A DNA stretch of 64,000 nucleotides from ZC4RG20 sp964553875 (GTDB taxonomy: Bacteria > Pseudomonadota > Gammaproteobacteria > Steroidobacterales > Rariloculaceae): NCBI GenBank assembly GCA_964553875.1, contig CAZKNH010000003.1:1-64000 (forward strand), read 5' to 3'. Shown here piece after piece: positions 52,404-63,688 of this stretch. A program made the position numbers and the translations under genes. Every line of letters starts with the position of its first letter. The first letter of the stretch is position 1. The notes beneath the pieces were generated by a model. That model saw only the letters and a list, made by a program, of their open reading frames with translations, ran no database searches and had not been told where the DNA came from.

Positions 52404-53425
52404 CGCTCGCGGCGGGCCCGGCTACGCGCCTCCGGGGCGCGGGCGGCCTGCTCCTCGCGCATCCGCGCTTCCTCGCGCGCATAGGCCGTGACGATCTTTT
52501 GCACGAGCGGATGCCGGACGACGTCGGTCGAGTCGAAATAGATGAACGCGATGCCGGGCACGTCGCGCAGCACGCGTGACGCCTGCTCGAGGCCCGACTC
52601 GCGCCCCGGAGGCAGGTCCGTCTGCGTGATGTCGCCGGTCACGACGGCGCGCGAGCCGAAGCCGATCCGCGTCAGGAACATCTTCATCTGCTCGGGCGTC
52701 GTGTTCTGCGCCTCGTCGAGGATCACGAACGCCTCGTTCAGCGTGCGGCCGCGCATGAACGCGAGCGGTGCGATCTCGATGACCTGCCGCTCGACGAGGC
52801 GGGCGACTCGGTCGAAGCCGAGCATCTCGTAGAGCGCGTCGTACATCGGCCGTAGGTACGGATCGACCTTCTGCGACATGTCGCCGGGCAGAAAACCGAG
52901 CCGCTCGCCGGCCTCGACGGCCGGGCGCACGAGCACCATGCGGCGAACCGCGTCGGCGAGCAGCGCCTCGACGCCGGCCGCTACGGCCATGTAGGTCTTG
53001 CCGGTCCCCGCCGGTCCGATGCCGAACGTGAGGTCCCGCTCGCGCATCGCCTTCGCGTACTCGGCCTGATGCGCGCCGCGCGCCCGCACGTCGCGCCGCC
53101 GCGTATGGATCACGGACTCGTCGCGCGGAGCGCGCCCGCCGGGCCGGTCGTGCTCGACGATCGCGAGGTGCACGCGCTCGGGGTCGAGCTGATCGCGCTC
53201 CGTCGCGGCGAACAGGTCCTCGAGCACCGAGCGCGCCTTCTCGACGGCGACCTCGGGGCCCGTGATCTCGAAGCGGTTACCGCGGTTCTTGATCCGCACG
53301 CCGAGCCGCTGCTCGATCAGCCGGAGGTGCTCGTCGAGCTGCCCCGCGAGGTTCGCCAACCGGCGGTGATCGTCCGGGACGAGCAGAAGCTCGACGCGGT
53401 GCTCGGTTGTCTGCGCGTCAGGCAA
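52400..53425 (-). CDS. ybeZ: PhoH-like ATPase YbeZ
   Basis: A 341-residue PhoH-family ATPase with Walker A GPAGTGKTYMA and Walker B FVILDEAQNTTPEQMKMFLTRIG. The N-terminal KH-like region (residues 15-85) is complete. The C-terminus is an unconserved Arg/Glu-rich tail. A TTG serves as start, overlapping the end of miaB by 8 bases; no ATG or GTG is available near the conserved start. Confidence 0.93.
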   Translation of the reverse strand: MPDAQTTEHRVELLLVPDDHRRLANLAGQLDEHLRLIEQRLGVRIKNRGNRFEITGPEVAVEKARSVLEDLFAATERDQLDPERVHLAIVEHDRPGGRAPRDESVIHTRRRDVRARGAHQAEYAKAMRERDLTFGIGPAGTGKTYMAVAAGVEALLADAVRRMVLVRPAVEAGERLGFLPGDMSQKVDPYLRPMYDALYEMLGFDRVARLVERQVIEIAPLAFMRGRTLNEAFVILDEAQNTTPEQMKMFLTRIGFGSRAVVTGDITQTDLPPGRESGLEQASRVLRDVPGIAFIYFDSTDVVRHPLVQKIVTAYAREEARMREEQAARAPEARSRARRER

Positions 53426-54767
53426 TGGATCTCAGCGCCGTCCCGGGTTCGAGGCGGCCCCTCAGGGAGTTCGGCAAAGCCTCGGTGATGCGCACGTCGA
53501 CGAACGTGCCGACGAGCGCAGGGTCGCCCGCAAAGTTGACCCAGCGGTTGTTCTCGGTCCGCCCGGCGATTTCTCGGGCGGATTTCTTCGATGCGCGCTC
53601 GACGAGCACGCGCTGCACGGTGCCGACCATCGAGCGGCTGATGGCGGCCGCCTGCGAGTTGATCAGGGCCTGCAACCGTTCGAGGCGGGCTTGCGCGACG
53701 TCGCGCGGGACCGGATCCGGCATCGCGGCGGCCGGCGTGCCGGGTCTCGCGCTGAAAATGAAGCTGAACGACTGATCGAAGCCGACGCGGCGGATCAGCT
53801 CGAGCGTCTCCTCGAAATCCTGCTCGGTCTCGCCCGGGAAGCCCACGATGAAGTCCGACGAGATCGAGATCCCGGGCCGGGCGCGCTTCAGCTTGTCGAT
53901 TTTCTCCACGTACTCCGCGGCCGTATGTCCCCGCTTCATCAGCGCGAGCACGCGATCAGAGCCGCTCTGCACCGGAAGATGCAGAAAGCTTGCCAGCTTG
54001 TCCACCTCGGCGTACGCGTCGATCAGCGCATCCGTGAACTCGACCGGGTGCGACGTCGTGAAGCGGATCCGCTCGATCCCGTCGATCGCCGCGATGTAGT
54101 GGATCAGCGTCGCGAGATCGGCCGTGCGGCCGTCGTGCGTCGGGCCGCGATACGCGTTGACGTTCTGCCCGAGCAGGTTGATCTCCTTGACGCCGAGCTC
54201 GGCGAGCCGATAGGCCTCGGCGATCACGTCGTCGAGCGGCCGGCTGATCTCCTCGCCGCGCGTATACGGCACGACGCAGTACGTGCAGTACTTGCTGCAG
54301 CCCTCCATGACCGACAGGAACGCGGTGCACGGCGAGCTCTTGGGCTCCGGAATCCGGTCGAACTTCTCGATCTCCGGGAAGCTCACGTCGACGACGTGCG
54401 GTCGGCCGGCGCGCACCTGCGTGATCATCTCGGGCAGCCGGTGCAGCGTCTGCGGGCCGAAGACGACGTCCACGAACGGCGCGCGCGCGAGGAGCGCTTC
54501 GCCCTCCTGGCTCGCGACGCAGCCGCCGACGCCGATGATCGCGTGCGGGCGGGCGGCCTTGAGCTGCCGCCATCGGCCGAGCAGCGAGAACACCTTCTCC
54601 TGTGCCTTCTCGCGGATCGAGCACGTGTTGAGGAGCAGGATATCCGCGTCGTCCGGACGCTCGGCCGGGACGGCGCCGAAATGCTCGGCGAGCACGTCGG
54701 CCATCTTGGCCGAGTCGTACTCGTTCATCTGGCACCCGAAGGTTTGAATGAAAAAGCGTTGCGCCAA
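53418..54767 (-). CDS. miaB: tRNA-2-methylthio-N6-dimethylallyladenosine synthase MiaB
   Basis: A 449-residue radical SAM methylthiotransferase acting at A37 of tRNAs reading UNN codons. The N-terminal domain has the three auxiliary-cluster Cys in TFGCQMNEYD, LLNTCSIREKA and GVGGCVA. The radical SAM motif is CSKYCTYCVVPYTRG (CxxxCxxC). The C-terminal TRAM domain ends RGRLEPG. First gene of the ybeZ-ybeY-corC-lnt operon; a family A repeat lies in its upstream gap. Confidence 0.96.
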   Translation of the reverse strand: MAQRFFIQTFGCQMNEYDSAKMADVLAEHFGAVPAERPDDADILLLNTCSIREKAQEKVFSLLGRWRQLKAARPHAIIGVGGCVASQEGEALLARAPFVDVVFGPQTLHRLPEMITQVRAGRPHVVDVSFPEIEKFDRIPEPKSSPCTAFLSVMEGCSKYCTYCVVPYTRGEEISRPLDDVIAEAYRLAELGVKEINLLGQNVNAYRGPTHDGRTADLATLIHYIAAIDGIERIRFTTSHPVEFTDALIDAYAEVDKLASFLHLPVQSGSDRVLALMKRGHTAAEYVEKIDKLKRARPGISISSDFIVGFPGETEQDFEETLELIRRVGFDQSFSFIFSARPGTPAAAMPDPVPRDVAQARLERLQALINSQAAAISRSMVGTVQRVLVERASKKSAREIAGRTENNRWVNFAGDPALVGTFVDVRITEALPNSLRGRLEPGTALRSIA

Positions 54768-54849
54768 AGGGCGTCGTCCTTGAATGCGTTGCGTCCGAGA
54801 GCGTTAGAGCCTAGCGCGGTGCCGCCGGCAGAAAAAGGTGTTCGGCCAG

Positions 54850-54984
54850 AAATTGGGGTCAGAGCCCGTTTTTTCCTTCGGAATCCGGGTCACATCGGCC
54901 GGCGCCCGAAAGGGCGCTACACCGGGGTTAGCATTTAGTGCCGGCGAAAAACGGGCTCTAACCCCGATTTTCTGACCCCAATTT
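54850..54984. repeat. Dispersed inverted-repeat element, family A
   Basis: Left arm AATTGGGGTCAGAGCCCG and right arm CGGGCTCTAACCCCGATT face each other across about 75 bases, and the right end carries a second inverted copy, TCTGACCCCAATTT. Between them is GCGCCC-GAAA-GGGCGC (54902-54917), a perfect six-base stem with a GNRA tetraloop. It fills most of the miaB-ssb gap and could end transcripts from ssb. Confidence 0.83.
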
Positions 54985-54998
54985 CGCCGCTCGTGCCG

Positions 54999-55427
54999 TC
55001 AGAACGGGATATCGTCGTCGAAATCCTCGACCGGAGGGCCGGCGGGCGCGGCCGCCGGCTCCTGGGACCTCGCCGGCGCCCCGGCGCCGGGACGGCTGCC
55101 GAGCATCTGCATGTCGTTGGCGATGATCTCCGTCGTCCAGCGGTCGTTACCGTCACGATCCTGCCACTTGCGCGTCCGCAGGCGCCCTTCGATGTACACC
55201 TGCGAGCCCTTGCGCAGGTACTCGGCAGCGATCTCGGCCAGCCGGCCGAACATCGCGACGTTGTGCCACTCGGTGCGCTCCTGCTGCTCGCCGGTCTCCC
55301 GGTCCTTCCAGGACTCGGAGGTCGCGAGGCGAATGTTCGTGACGGCGCTCCCGCTCGGCATGTAGCGCGTCTCGGGATCGGCGCCCAAGTGGCCGATCAG
55401 AATGACTTTGTTGACGCCTCTGGCCAT
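54999..55427 (-). CDS. ssb: Single-stranded DNA-binding protein
   Basis: A 142-residue SSB. The OB fold begins MARGVNKVILIGHLGADPETRY and includes RLRTRKWQDRDG; the acidic tip DFDDDIPF is the binding site for partner proteins. A short Ala/Pro/Gly-rich linker joins them. Divergent from uvrA, as in many gammaproteobacteria. The ATG is the usual start; longer readings lie in repeat sequence. Confidence 0.96.
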   Translation of the reverse strand: MARGVNKVILIGHLGADPETRYMPSGSAVTNIRLATSESWKDRETGEQQERTEWHNVAMFGRLAEIAAEYLRKGSQVYIEGRLRTRKWQDRDGNDRWTTEIIANDMQMLGSRPGAGAPARSQEPAAAPAGPPVEDFDDDIPF

Positions 55428-55578
55428 CGAAGCTCCTGCCTGGCAACGGGTGGACGGTGGATTCGCGGGGCACGGGGCCCGGACGGCCGCATTGTACGAT
55501 GTTTTCGGCGAGCGGTTCTCAGCGTCGTTTCCGGCGGGGTCGGGCCGAAATCGGGCCGCCGCAAGAAGTGCCGCCGAG

Positions 55579-55717
55579 AATCGTGTCAGACACGGTTTTC
55601 GGTTTGGCGCGGCCACCGCGGCCCGCGCGGGAGAACAAATCGTGTCAGACACCATCTTCCGGACGGAGCGCTCGGCCGAGGGTTCTCGACGCGAGGGAAA
55701 TGGTGTCTGACACGATT
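55579..55717. repeat. Family B dispersed repeats: one single copy and one inverted pair
   Basis: In the 409-base ssb-uvrA gap. A single AATCGTGTCAGACAC lies at 55579-55593. An exact 18-base inverted pair follows, AATCGTGTCAGACACCAT at 55638-55655 and its reverse complement at 55700-55717, enclosing an 80-base element. The core GTGTCAGACAC is itself an 11-base palindrome. Apart from these repeats and the promoters of ssb and uvrA, nothing else is visible in the gap. Confidence 0.85.
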
Positions 55718-55775
55718 CTTCTCGATGCAACTTCCGACCGTTCGCCCCGTCGAACCACGCGCCCCCTCCGACGTT

Positions 55776-55805
55776 TTGCGCCGCCGTTTTGCGGCGTCGT
55801 ATAGT
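55776..55805 (+). promoter_or_regulatory. Putative uvrA promoter
   Basis: TTGCGC and TATAGT are spaced by 18 bases, about 30 bases before the uvrA ATG. No LexA box (CTGT-N8-ACAG) was found in the gap, so SOS control is not supported by what I can see. Confidence 0.5.
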
Positions 55806-55836
55806 TTTCGATTCGCCGAAAAGGCGCCAACCACAC

Positions 55837-58740
<2,904 letters not shown>

Positions 58741-58766
58741 CGAAAAAAGCACTCGGAGGGGAAGTC

Positions 58767-59546
58767 ATGGCAAAGAACGCGTGGCAGGGACTCGCGCTGT
58801 CGATGCTTTGGCTGGCGCTGCCGTTCGCGGCGAACGCACAGGGCGCCGCGGCGGTGCTCGGGCCTACGGCGGACGCGCTCAAGATCGCCGACGTCACGAC
58901 GGTGAGGGTCGTCGCGGCGGGCTCGGGTTACGAGAAGGGGAACCCGCAGCCGATCGTACCGGACCGGGAGGCCCTCGCCGCGGCGGGCCGCGCAACCGCC
59001 GATCCCTCTTCGCCGATGTACGTGCCGCCGCCGGCCGACAGGCGCCGCAGCTACTACCGGATCGTGAGCCACGTGGAGGAGATCGACCTCGCCGCCGAGT
59101 CGCTCGAGATCGAGGAGGTCCGCGCCGAATCGTCGGCGCCGAACGCGGCGCGCACACCCGCGAGCACGACGACGGTCGACGCGAGCGCCGACTGGTCGGA
59201 GCGTCACCGCTACTGGCTCACGCCGCACGGGTTCGTCAGAGGCGCCCTCGCGCGTAACGCATCGGTCGGCACGGAGACGGTGGCCGGCACCGAATATCGC
59301 GTCGTCAGCTTCACCGTCGACGGCCACGAGGTGCGCGGCTACGTCGACCCGGAGGACAAGCTCGTCCGCGTCAGGACGACCGTTGCGAGCGAAGACGGCG
59401 AGGCGACCGACGTGATCGAAAGCTTCTTCGACTGGAAGGATCAGGGCGGACTCGCGTTCCCGTCGATCCTGATCCGCAAGGAGAATGACGAGCTCGCCGA
59501 GGTGCTCGTCGTGCAGTCCGTCGACACCGGGACGACGGCCGGCTGA
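58767..59546 (+). CDS. Secreted protein, unknown
   Basis: A 259-residue protein with a signal peptide (residues 1-24, ending ANAQ). The C-terminal half alternates strands (YRVVSFTVDGHEVRGYVD, then VIESFFDWKDQGGLAFPSILIRK). Phrases such as the FFDWKDQGGLAFPS stretch resemble exported proteins that flank metallo-beta-lactamase-like hydrolases, but no such partner is next to it. GGAGGGGAAGTC in front of the ATG is a strong ribosome site. It begins 26 bases after uvrA and is probably co-transcribed; a hairpin follows. Confidence 0.75.
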   Translation: MAKNAWQGLALSMLWLALPFAANAQGAAAVLGPTADALKIADVTTVRVVAAGSGYEKGNPQPIVPDREALAAAGRATADPSSPMYVPPPADRRRSYYRIVSHVEEIDLAAESLEIEEVRAESSAPNAARTPASTTTVDASADWSERHRYWLTPHGFVRGALARNASVGTETVAGTEYRVVSFTVDGHEVRGYVDPEDKLVRVRTTVASEDGEATDVIESFFDWKDQGGLAFPSILIRKENDELAEVLVVQSVDTGTTAG

Positions 59547-59552
59547 GCTCGC

Positions 59553-59588
59553 CCGGTCGGAGCGGCGGCCGAGCCGCGCTCCGACCGG
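59553..59588. terminator. Bidirectional terminator hairpin between convergent genes
   Basis: CCGGTCGGAGCG and CGCTCCGACCGG form a perfect 12-base-pair stem around a GC-rich 12-base loop. It lies 6 bases after the secreted-protein stop and 8 bases from the trpS stop on the other strand. No T run is present on either side. Confidence 0.6.
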
Positions 59589-59595
59589 AGCGCCG

Positions 59596-60618
59596 TCACG
59601 GCGCGATGCGAACCCCGCTCAACGGACGGATCCCGACCCGATGGCGGATCTCGTCCAGGAACGGCCGGCTGACCTCACGCGCCTTCTCCGCACCCTCGCG
59701 CAGGATCCGCTCGACGTGCTCGGGCGATGCGATCAGCCGCTCGTACTCGGCGCGGGCGTCGGCGAGGTGCCCGTCGATGTACTCGAACAGGATCTGCTTC
59801 ATCTCGCCCCAGCCGATCCCTTCGGCGTAGCGCTGCCGGATCGCGGCCGTCTCCGCAGGCGTCGCGAACGCGCGGTAGATCGCGAAGAGGGAGCTCTCGT
59901 CCGGGTTCTTCGGCTCGCCCGGCGCCTGCGAGTTGGTCTTGATCCGCATGATGAGCTTCCGTAGCTGCTCGCGCGGCGCGAAGAGCGGGATCGTGTTGCC
60001 ATAGCTCTTCGACATCTTGCGGCCGTCGAGGCCCGGCAGGATCGCCGTATGCTCCGCGACGACGGCCTCGGGGAGCACGAACGTCTCCCCGTAGTGATGG
60101 TTGAAGCGGCCCGCGATGTCCCGCGCCATCTCGACGTGCTGAATCTGATCGCTGCCGACCGGCACCTTGTTCGTCTTGAACATCAGGATGTCCGCGGCCA
60201 TCAGGATCGGATAGCAGAAGAGCCCCATCGTGACGCCCTTGTCGGGATCACGGTCCCCGCTCGCCTCGTTCTCGGCCACGGCCGCCTTGTACGCGTGGGC
60301 GCGGTTCATCAGGCCCTTCGCCGTCAGGCACGTCAGGATCCAGTTGAGCTCGAGGATCTCCGGAATGTCGGACTGCCGGTAGAACACGACCTTGTCCGGG
60401 TTCAGGCCGCACGCGAGCCAGGCCGCCGCAATCTCGAGCGTCGACGGTGCGACCCGCTCGGGATCCCTGCCTTTGACGAGCGAGTGGTAATCGGCAAGGA
60501 ACAGGAACGAGCGCGTGTTCGGGTTCTCGCTCGCCGCGATCGCCGGCCGAATCGCGCCGACGTAATTACCGATATGCGGGGCGCCGGTCGTCGTGATGCC
60601 CGTCAGTACCGTTTCCAT
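59596..60618 (-). CDS. trpS: Tryptophanyl-tRNA synthetase
   Basis: A 340-residue class I synthetase. It begins METVLTGITTTGAPHIGNYVGA, with the HIGH motif as HIGN, and carries KMSKSYGN after LPGLDGR. Length is normal (about 335). Upstream codons give an Arg/Pro-rich reading without similarity; the ATG has a GAGG region just before it. Confidence 0.96.
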   Translation of the reverse strand: METVLTGITTTGAPHIGNYVGAIRPAIAASENPNTRSFLFLADYHSLVKGRDPERVAPSTLEIAAAWLACGLNPDKVVFYRQSDIPEILELNWILTCLTAKGLMNRAHAYKAAVAENEASGDRDPDKGVTMGLFCYPILMAADILMFKTNKVPVGSDQIQHVEMARDIAGRFNHHYGETFVLPEAVVAEHTAILPGLDGRKMSKSYGNTIPLFAPREQLRKLIMRIKTNSQAPGEPKNPDESSLFAIYRAFATPAETAAIRQRYAEGIGWGEMKQILFEYIDGHLADARAEYERLIASPEHVERILREGAEKAREVSRPFLDEIRHRVGIRPLSGVRIAP

Positions 60619-60860
60619 CCTCGAGATCCTCTTCGTCTCCGCCGGCCGAACGGGTTGCAAACGCCGACTGCGTAAAGGGCCGGCCGGGGTCGCTGCCGCC
60701 GGGCGCCGTGAGACCCGCCGACGCACCGCAGAACGACGGCGGCCCGTGCCCGCGGCCGCGGGACCGGCATAGTGACGAGCACGCGCGGCGAAGGCAAGCC
60801 GCGCCACCGCCGCGGCAGCGGGCGCTATCATGTGTATTCCCCCTCGAGGAGCGCGGCCCG

Positions 60861-62195
60861 ATGCCCATCGCGACGGACGACGACCTGCGATTGCCGTATA
60901 GGGACCACCTCGACACGTGGTCGCGGCGCGTCGAGCAGGCACTCGGCGCCGCCGGGCTCGACGCGCTCTGCGTGTTCGCGGGCCCCGAGCGCTTCCCCGC
61001 GCGCGACGACGTGCCGTACCCGTTCCGGATCGAGCCGTACTTCAAGGCGTTCGTGCCGCTCGTCGACGCCGCGGGCTCGGTCCTCGCGCTCGCGCCCGGG
61101 CAGCGTCCGCGGCTGATCTACCTTCAGCCCGACGACTACTGGTACGCGCCGCCGAAGGACCCGGAAGGCTTCTGGACCGACTTCGTCGACGTGCGGATCG
61201 CGCGCGACGCCGCCCAGGTCCTCCAAATCCTTCGCGACCTGCCGCGGCGCACCGGCGCGATCGGCGAGCCGGGCGCGGCCGCGGATCGCTTCGCGTCGGT
61301 CGACGATCCGGCCGTGCTCCGCGCGCTCGATTTCCATCGCGCGTACAAGACGCCGTACGAGGTGACGTGCCTCGAGCGCGCGTCCGCGCTCGCGGTCAGG
61401 GGGCATCGCGCGGCGGCAGAGGCGTTCGCCGCGGACACGTCCGAGTTCGACCTGCACCAGCGCTACTGCGACGCCGCCGGGCAGCGCGAGAGCGAGCTGC
61501 CGTACAACGCGATCGTGGCGGTCGATCGGCACGCGGCCGTGCTGCACTACCAGCGCCTCGATCGCACGCCGCCCGAGCGCGGCGCAACGTTGCTGATCGA
61601 CGCAGGCGCGTCGTTCCTGGGCTACGGCTCCGATATCACTCGGACGACGGTCCGGCATGCCGCAGAGTTCGCCGCGCTCCGCGACTCGATCGACGCGATG
61701 CAGCAGACGCTGTGCCGGGAGCTCCGAGCCGGAGTCGACTTCGTCGCGCTCAACGAGCGGGCGCACGAGCTCCTCGCGGGCGTGCTCGTCGACCACGGCA
61801 TCGTGCGCTGCAGCGCCGCCGAGGCGCTCGAGCACGGCGTCACGCGGACGTTCCTGCCCCACGGCCTCGGCCACCTCGTCGGCCTCCAGGTGCACGATGC
61901 CGGCGGCCGGCAGGTCTCGCCGGACGGCGAGGAGCGTCCGCCGCCCGGCGAGCATCCGTACTTGAGGCTCACGCGCACCGTCGAGCCCGGCTTCGTCGTC
62001 ACGATCGAGCCCGGCGTCTACTTTATTCCGGCGCTTTTGCGCACAATGGCGGCGCCGAACCGGGCGCGCGTCGACTGGGACGCGGTCGAGCGGCTCCTGC
62101 CCTACGGCGGGATCCGCATCGAGGACGACGTGCTCGTCGAGCCCGACGGAATCAGGAATCTGACGCGCGAGGCGTTCGCGGCCGCCGAGCCGTGA
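60861..62195 (+). CDS. pepQ: Xaa-Pro dipeptidase PepQ
   Basis: A 444-residue M24 metallopeptidase that cleaves X-Pro dipeptides. Metal ligands are visible in order: Asp in IDAGASF, Asp in GYGSDITRT, His in PHGLGHLVGLQVHD, Glu in TIEPGVYF and Glu in IRIEDDVL. Length and the N-terminal PYRDHL fit PepQ. GAGGAGCG lies before the ATG. A family B repeat follows the stop. Confidence 0.93.
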   Translation: MPIATDDDLRLPYRDHLDTWSRRVEQALGAAGLDALCVFAGPERFPARDDVPYPFRIEPYFKAFVPLVDAAGSVLALAPGQRPRLIYLQPDDYWYAPPKDPEGFWTDFVDVRIARDAAQVLQILRDLPRRTGAIGEPGAAADRFASVDDPAVLRALDFHRAYKTPYEVTCLERASALAVRGHRAAAEAFAADTSEFDLHQRYCDAAGQRESELPYNAIVAVDRHAAVLHYQRLDRTPPERGATLLIDAGASFLGYGSDITRTTVRHAAEFAALRDSIDAMQQTLCRELRAGVDFVALNERAHELLAGVLVDHGIVRCSAAEALEHGVTRTFLPHGLGHLVGLQVHDAGGRQVSPDGEERPPPGEHPYLRLTRTVEPGFVVTIEPGVYFIPALLRTMAAPNRARVDWDAVERLLPYGGIRIEDDVLVEPDGIRNLTREAFAAAEP

Positions 62196-62200
62196 GAAGA

Positions 62201-62280
62201 AAAATCGGGTCAGACACCATTTTTCCCGCGACGGCGTCGAATACCCTCGGGCACGGTCATCGGAAAAATGGTGTCTGACA
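62201..62280. repeat. Dispersed inverted-repeat element, family B
   Basis: AAATCGGGTCAGACACCATT and, 35 bases on, GGAAAAATGGTGTCTGAC are inverted over 18 bases (GTCAGACACCATTTTTCC and its complement). It fills the gap between pepQ and the methyltransferase gene. The left arm starts GGGTC like family A but continues as family B, a natural intermediate of the two. Confidence 0.83.
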
Positions 62281-62317
62281 CAATTGTTTCCGCGCGAATA
62301 CGAGAAGGGATCACGGA

Positions 62318-62908
62318 ATGTCGCATCGAACGAGGGATCTGCCGCCGCTCACGGGCATCAGCCACACGATCCGGGAGCTGCGCTACCACGAGATCGCACG
62401 CCAGGCGCTCGGCATCGTCCTGATCCTCGTGTTCGCGCTCGCGGCCGAGCCGACGACGTGGTCGGCCGCGGTCGGCTTGAGCCTGGCGGTCGTCGGCACC
62501 GCGGTCCGACTCTACGCGAGCGGCTTCATCGTGAAGAACCACGAGCTCGCGCGGCACGGGCCGTACGCGCTCGTCCGCCATCCGCTCTACACCGGCAATA
62601 TCCTCGTGCTCGCCGGGTTCGCGATCGCGAGCTGGCAATGGTGGGCGCCGCTCGTCGCGCTCGCGTTCTTCTGGTTCTACTATCCGACGGCGATCGAGTA
62701 CGAGGACCGGAAGCTCAAGCGGATCTTCGGCGCGGAGTGGGAGGAGTGGGCGCGCGTGACGCCCGCGCTCGTGCCGACGTTCAAGAACGTGAGCCGGATG
62801 TCCGGGGGCGAGTGGTCGCTGCAGAAAAGCTTCGGCAAGAACGGCGAAGCGGCCATCGCCGTGTACATCCTGATTTGCATGTATCTCGCCGCACGCCCCG
62901 TGCTGTGA
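62318..62908 (+). CDS. Isoprenylcysteine carboxyl methyltransferase-family membrane protein
   Basis: A 196-residue membrane protein with four to five helices. The C-terminal half shows the ICMT/PEMT pattern: GPYALVRHPLYTGNILVLAGF, then a hydrophobic stretch and EYEDRKLKRIFGAEWEEW. Members methylate isoprenyl-cysteine, phospholipids or unknown lipids with SAM; the substrate here is unknown. Its stop overlaps the GTG of the kinase gene (GTGA), so the two are co-translated. Confidence 0.88.
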   Translation: MSHRTRDLPPLTGISHTIRELRYHEIARQALGIVLILVFALAAEPTTWSAAVGLSLAVVGTAVRLYASGFIVKNHELARHGPYALVRHPLYTGNILVLAGFAIASWQWWAPLVALAFFWFYYPTAIEYEDRKLKRIFGAEWEEWARVTPALVPTFKNVSRMSGGEWSLQKSFGKNGEAAIAVYILICMYLAARPVL

Positions 62909-63669
62909 CGGGGCCCGAAAGCGGCAGCCGCCCGACAGGGGCCCCACTCGCCGCGCCGGACACAGCGCAAGGCGCGGAGCTCGAAGCGTTCGTCGAGCAG
63001 GCGCTCGCGCGCGGCACGGGCCGTCTCCTCGGCCGCGGCTATCAGGCGAGCGTCTACCTGCTCGAAGCCCCGATCGGCCGCGTCGTCGTGAAGAAGGCGC
63101 ACGAGTCGCCGCTCGTTCGCCGTATTGCGCTCGGCGCTTTGCGGCGCGAGGCCGCCGTGTACGAGCGGCTGCGCGGCGTGCCGGGCGTGCCGCGATCGTA
63201 CGGGCTGGTTGGCGGTCACCTCGTGCTCGAGCACATCGACGGACCGTCGCTGCGCCGGCACGACAAGCAGCTCGAGGACCGCGAACGCTTCTTCGCGCGG
63301 CTCCTCGAAACGCTCGACGCGATGCACGCGGCCGGCGTCGCGCATGGCGACCTGAAGCGCAAGGACAACGTGCTCGTCGGCCCCGGTGAGCGGCCGTATG
63401 TGATCGACTTCGGCATCGCGTGGTGCGTCGGCCCGGACTCGCCGCGCTGGCGCCGGCGCGTGTTCGACGTGCTGTGCCAGATGGACTACAACTCGTGGCT
63501 GAAGCTCAAGTATCGGCGCCGGTTCGAGGACGCGGAGAACGTTTCCCCCGAGGACGCGGCACGCTATCGGCCGCTGCTGCTCGAGCGCGCGGCGAGGGCC
63601 GTGCGTATCCCGTGGCAGAAAATCACGCTGCGGCGGCTCCGCAAGCGCCGCAGAGCGCGCCGCGCGTGA
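62905..63669 (+). CDS. Small RIO/Kdo-kinase-like protein kinase
   Basis: A 254-residue protein with a compact kinase fold: Lys63 or Lys64 (RVVVKKAHE), Glu82 (REAAVYERL), the catalytic loop HGDLKRKDN with Asp149 and Asn155, and VIDFG with Asp168. The pattern HGDLKxxN fits RIO or LPS-heptose/Kdo kinases (WaaP/KdkA/InaA). The tail is strongly basic. Cytoplasmic, no signal peptide. The GTG start overlaps the stop of the methyltransferase gene. Substrate could be a lipid or LPS sugar in view of its partner, but this is inference. Confidence 0.82.
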   Translation: MTGPESGSRPTGAPLAAPDTAQGAELEAFVEQALARGTGRLLGRGYQASVYLLEAPIGRVVVKKAHESPLVRRIALGALRREAAVYERLRGVPGVPRSYGLVGGHLVLEHIDGPSLRRHDKQLEDRERFFARLLETLDAMHAAGVAHGDLKRKDNVLVGPGERPYVIDFGIAWCVGPDSPRWRRRVFDVLCQMDYNSWLKLKYRRRFEDAENVSPEDAARYRPLLLERAARAVRIPWQKITLRRLRKRRRARRA

Positions 63670-63688
63670 GCACTCGAACGCGAAGACA

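Noticed and set aside
55579..55717. Possible CRISPR array from repeated GTGTCAGACAC units
   Set aside because: Units are inverted, spacing is irregular, there are only three, and no cas gene is near.
55428..55836. Possible LexA (SOS) box in the ssb-uvrA gap
   Set aside because: No CTGT-N8-ACAG match was found; the palindromes present are the family B repeats.
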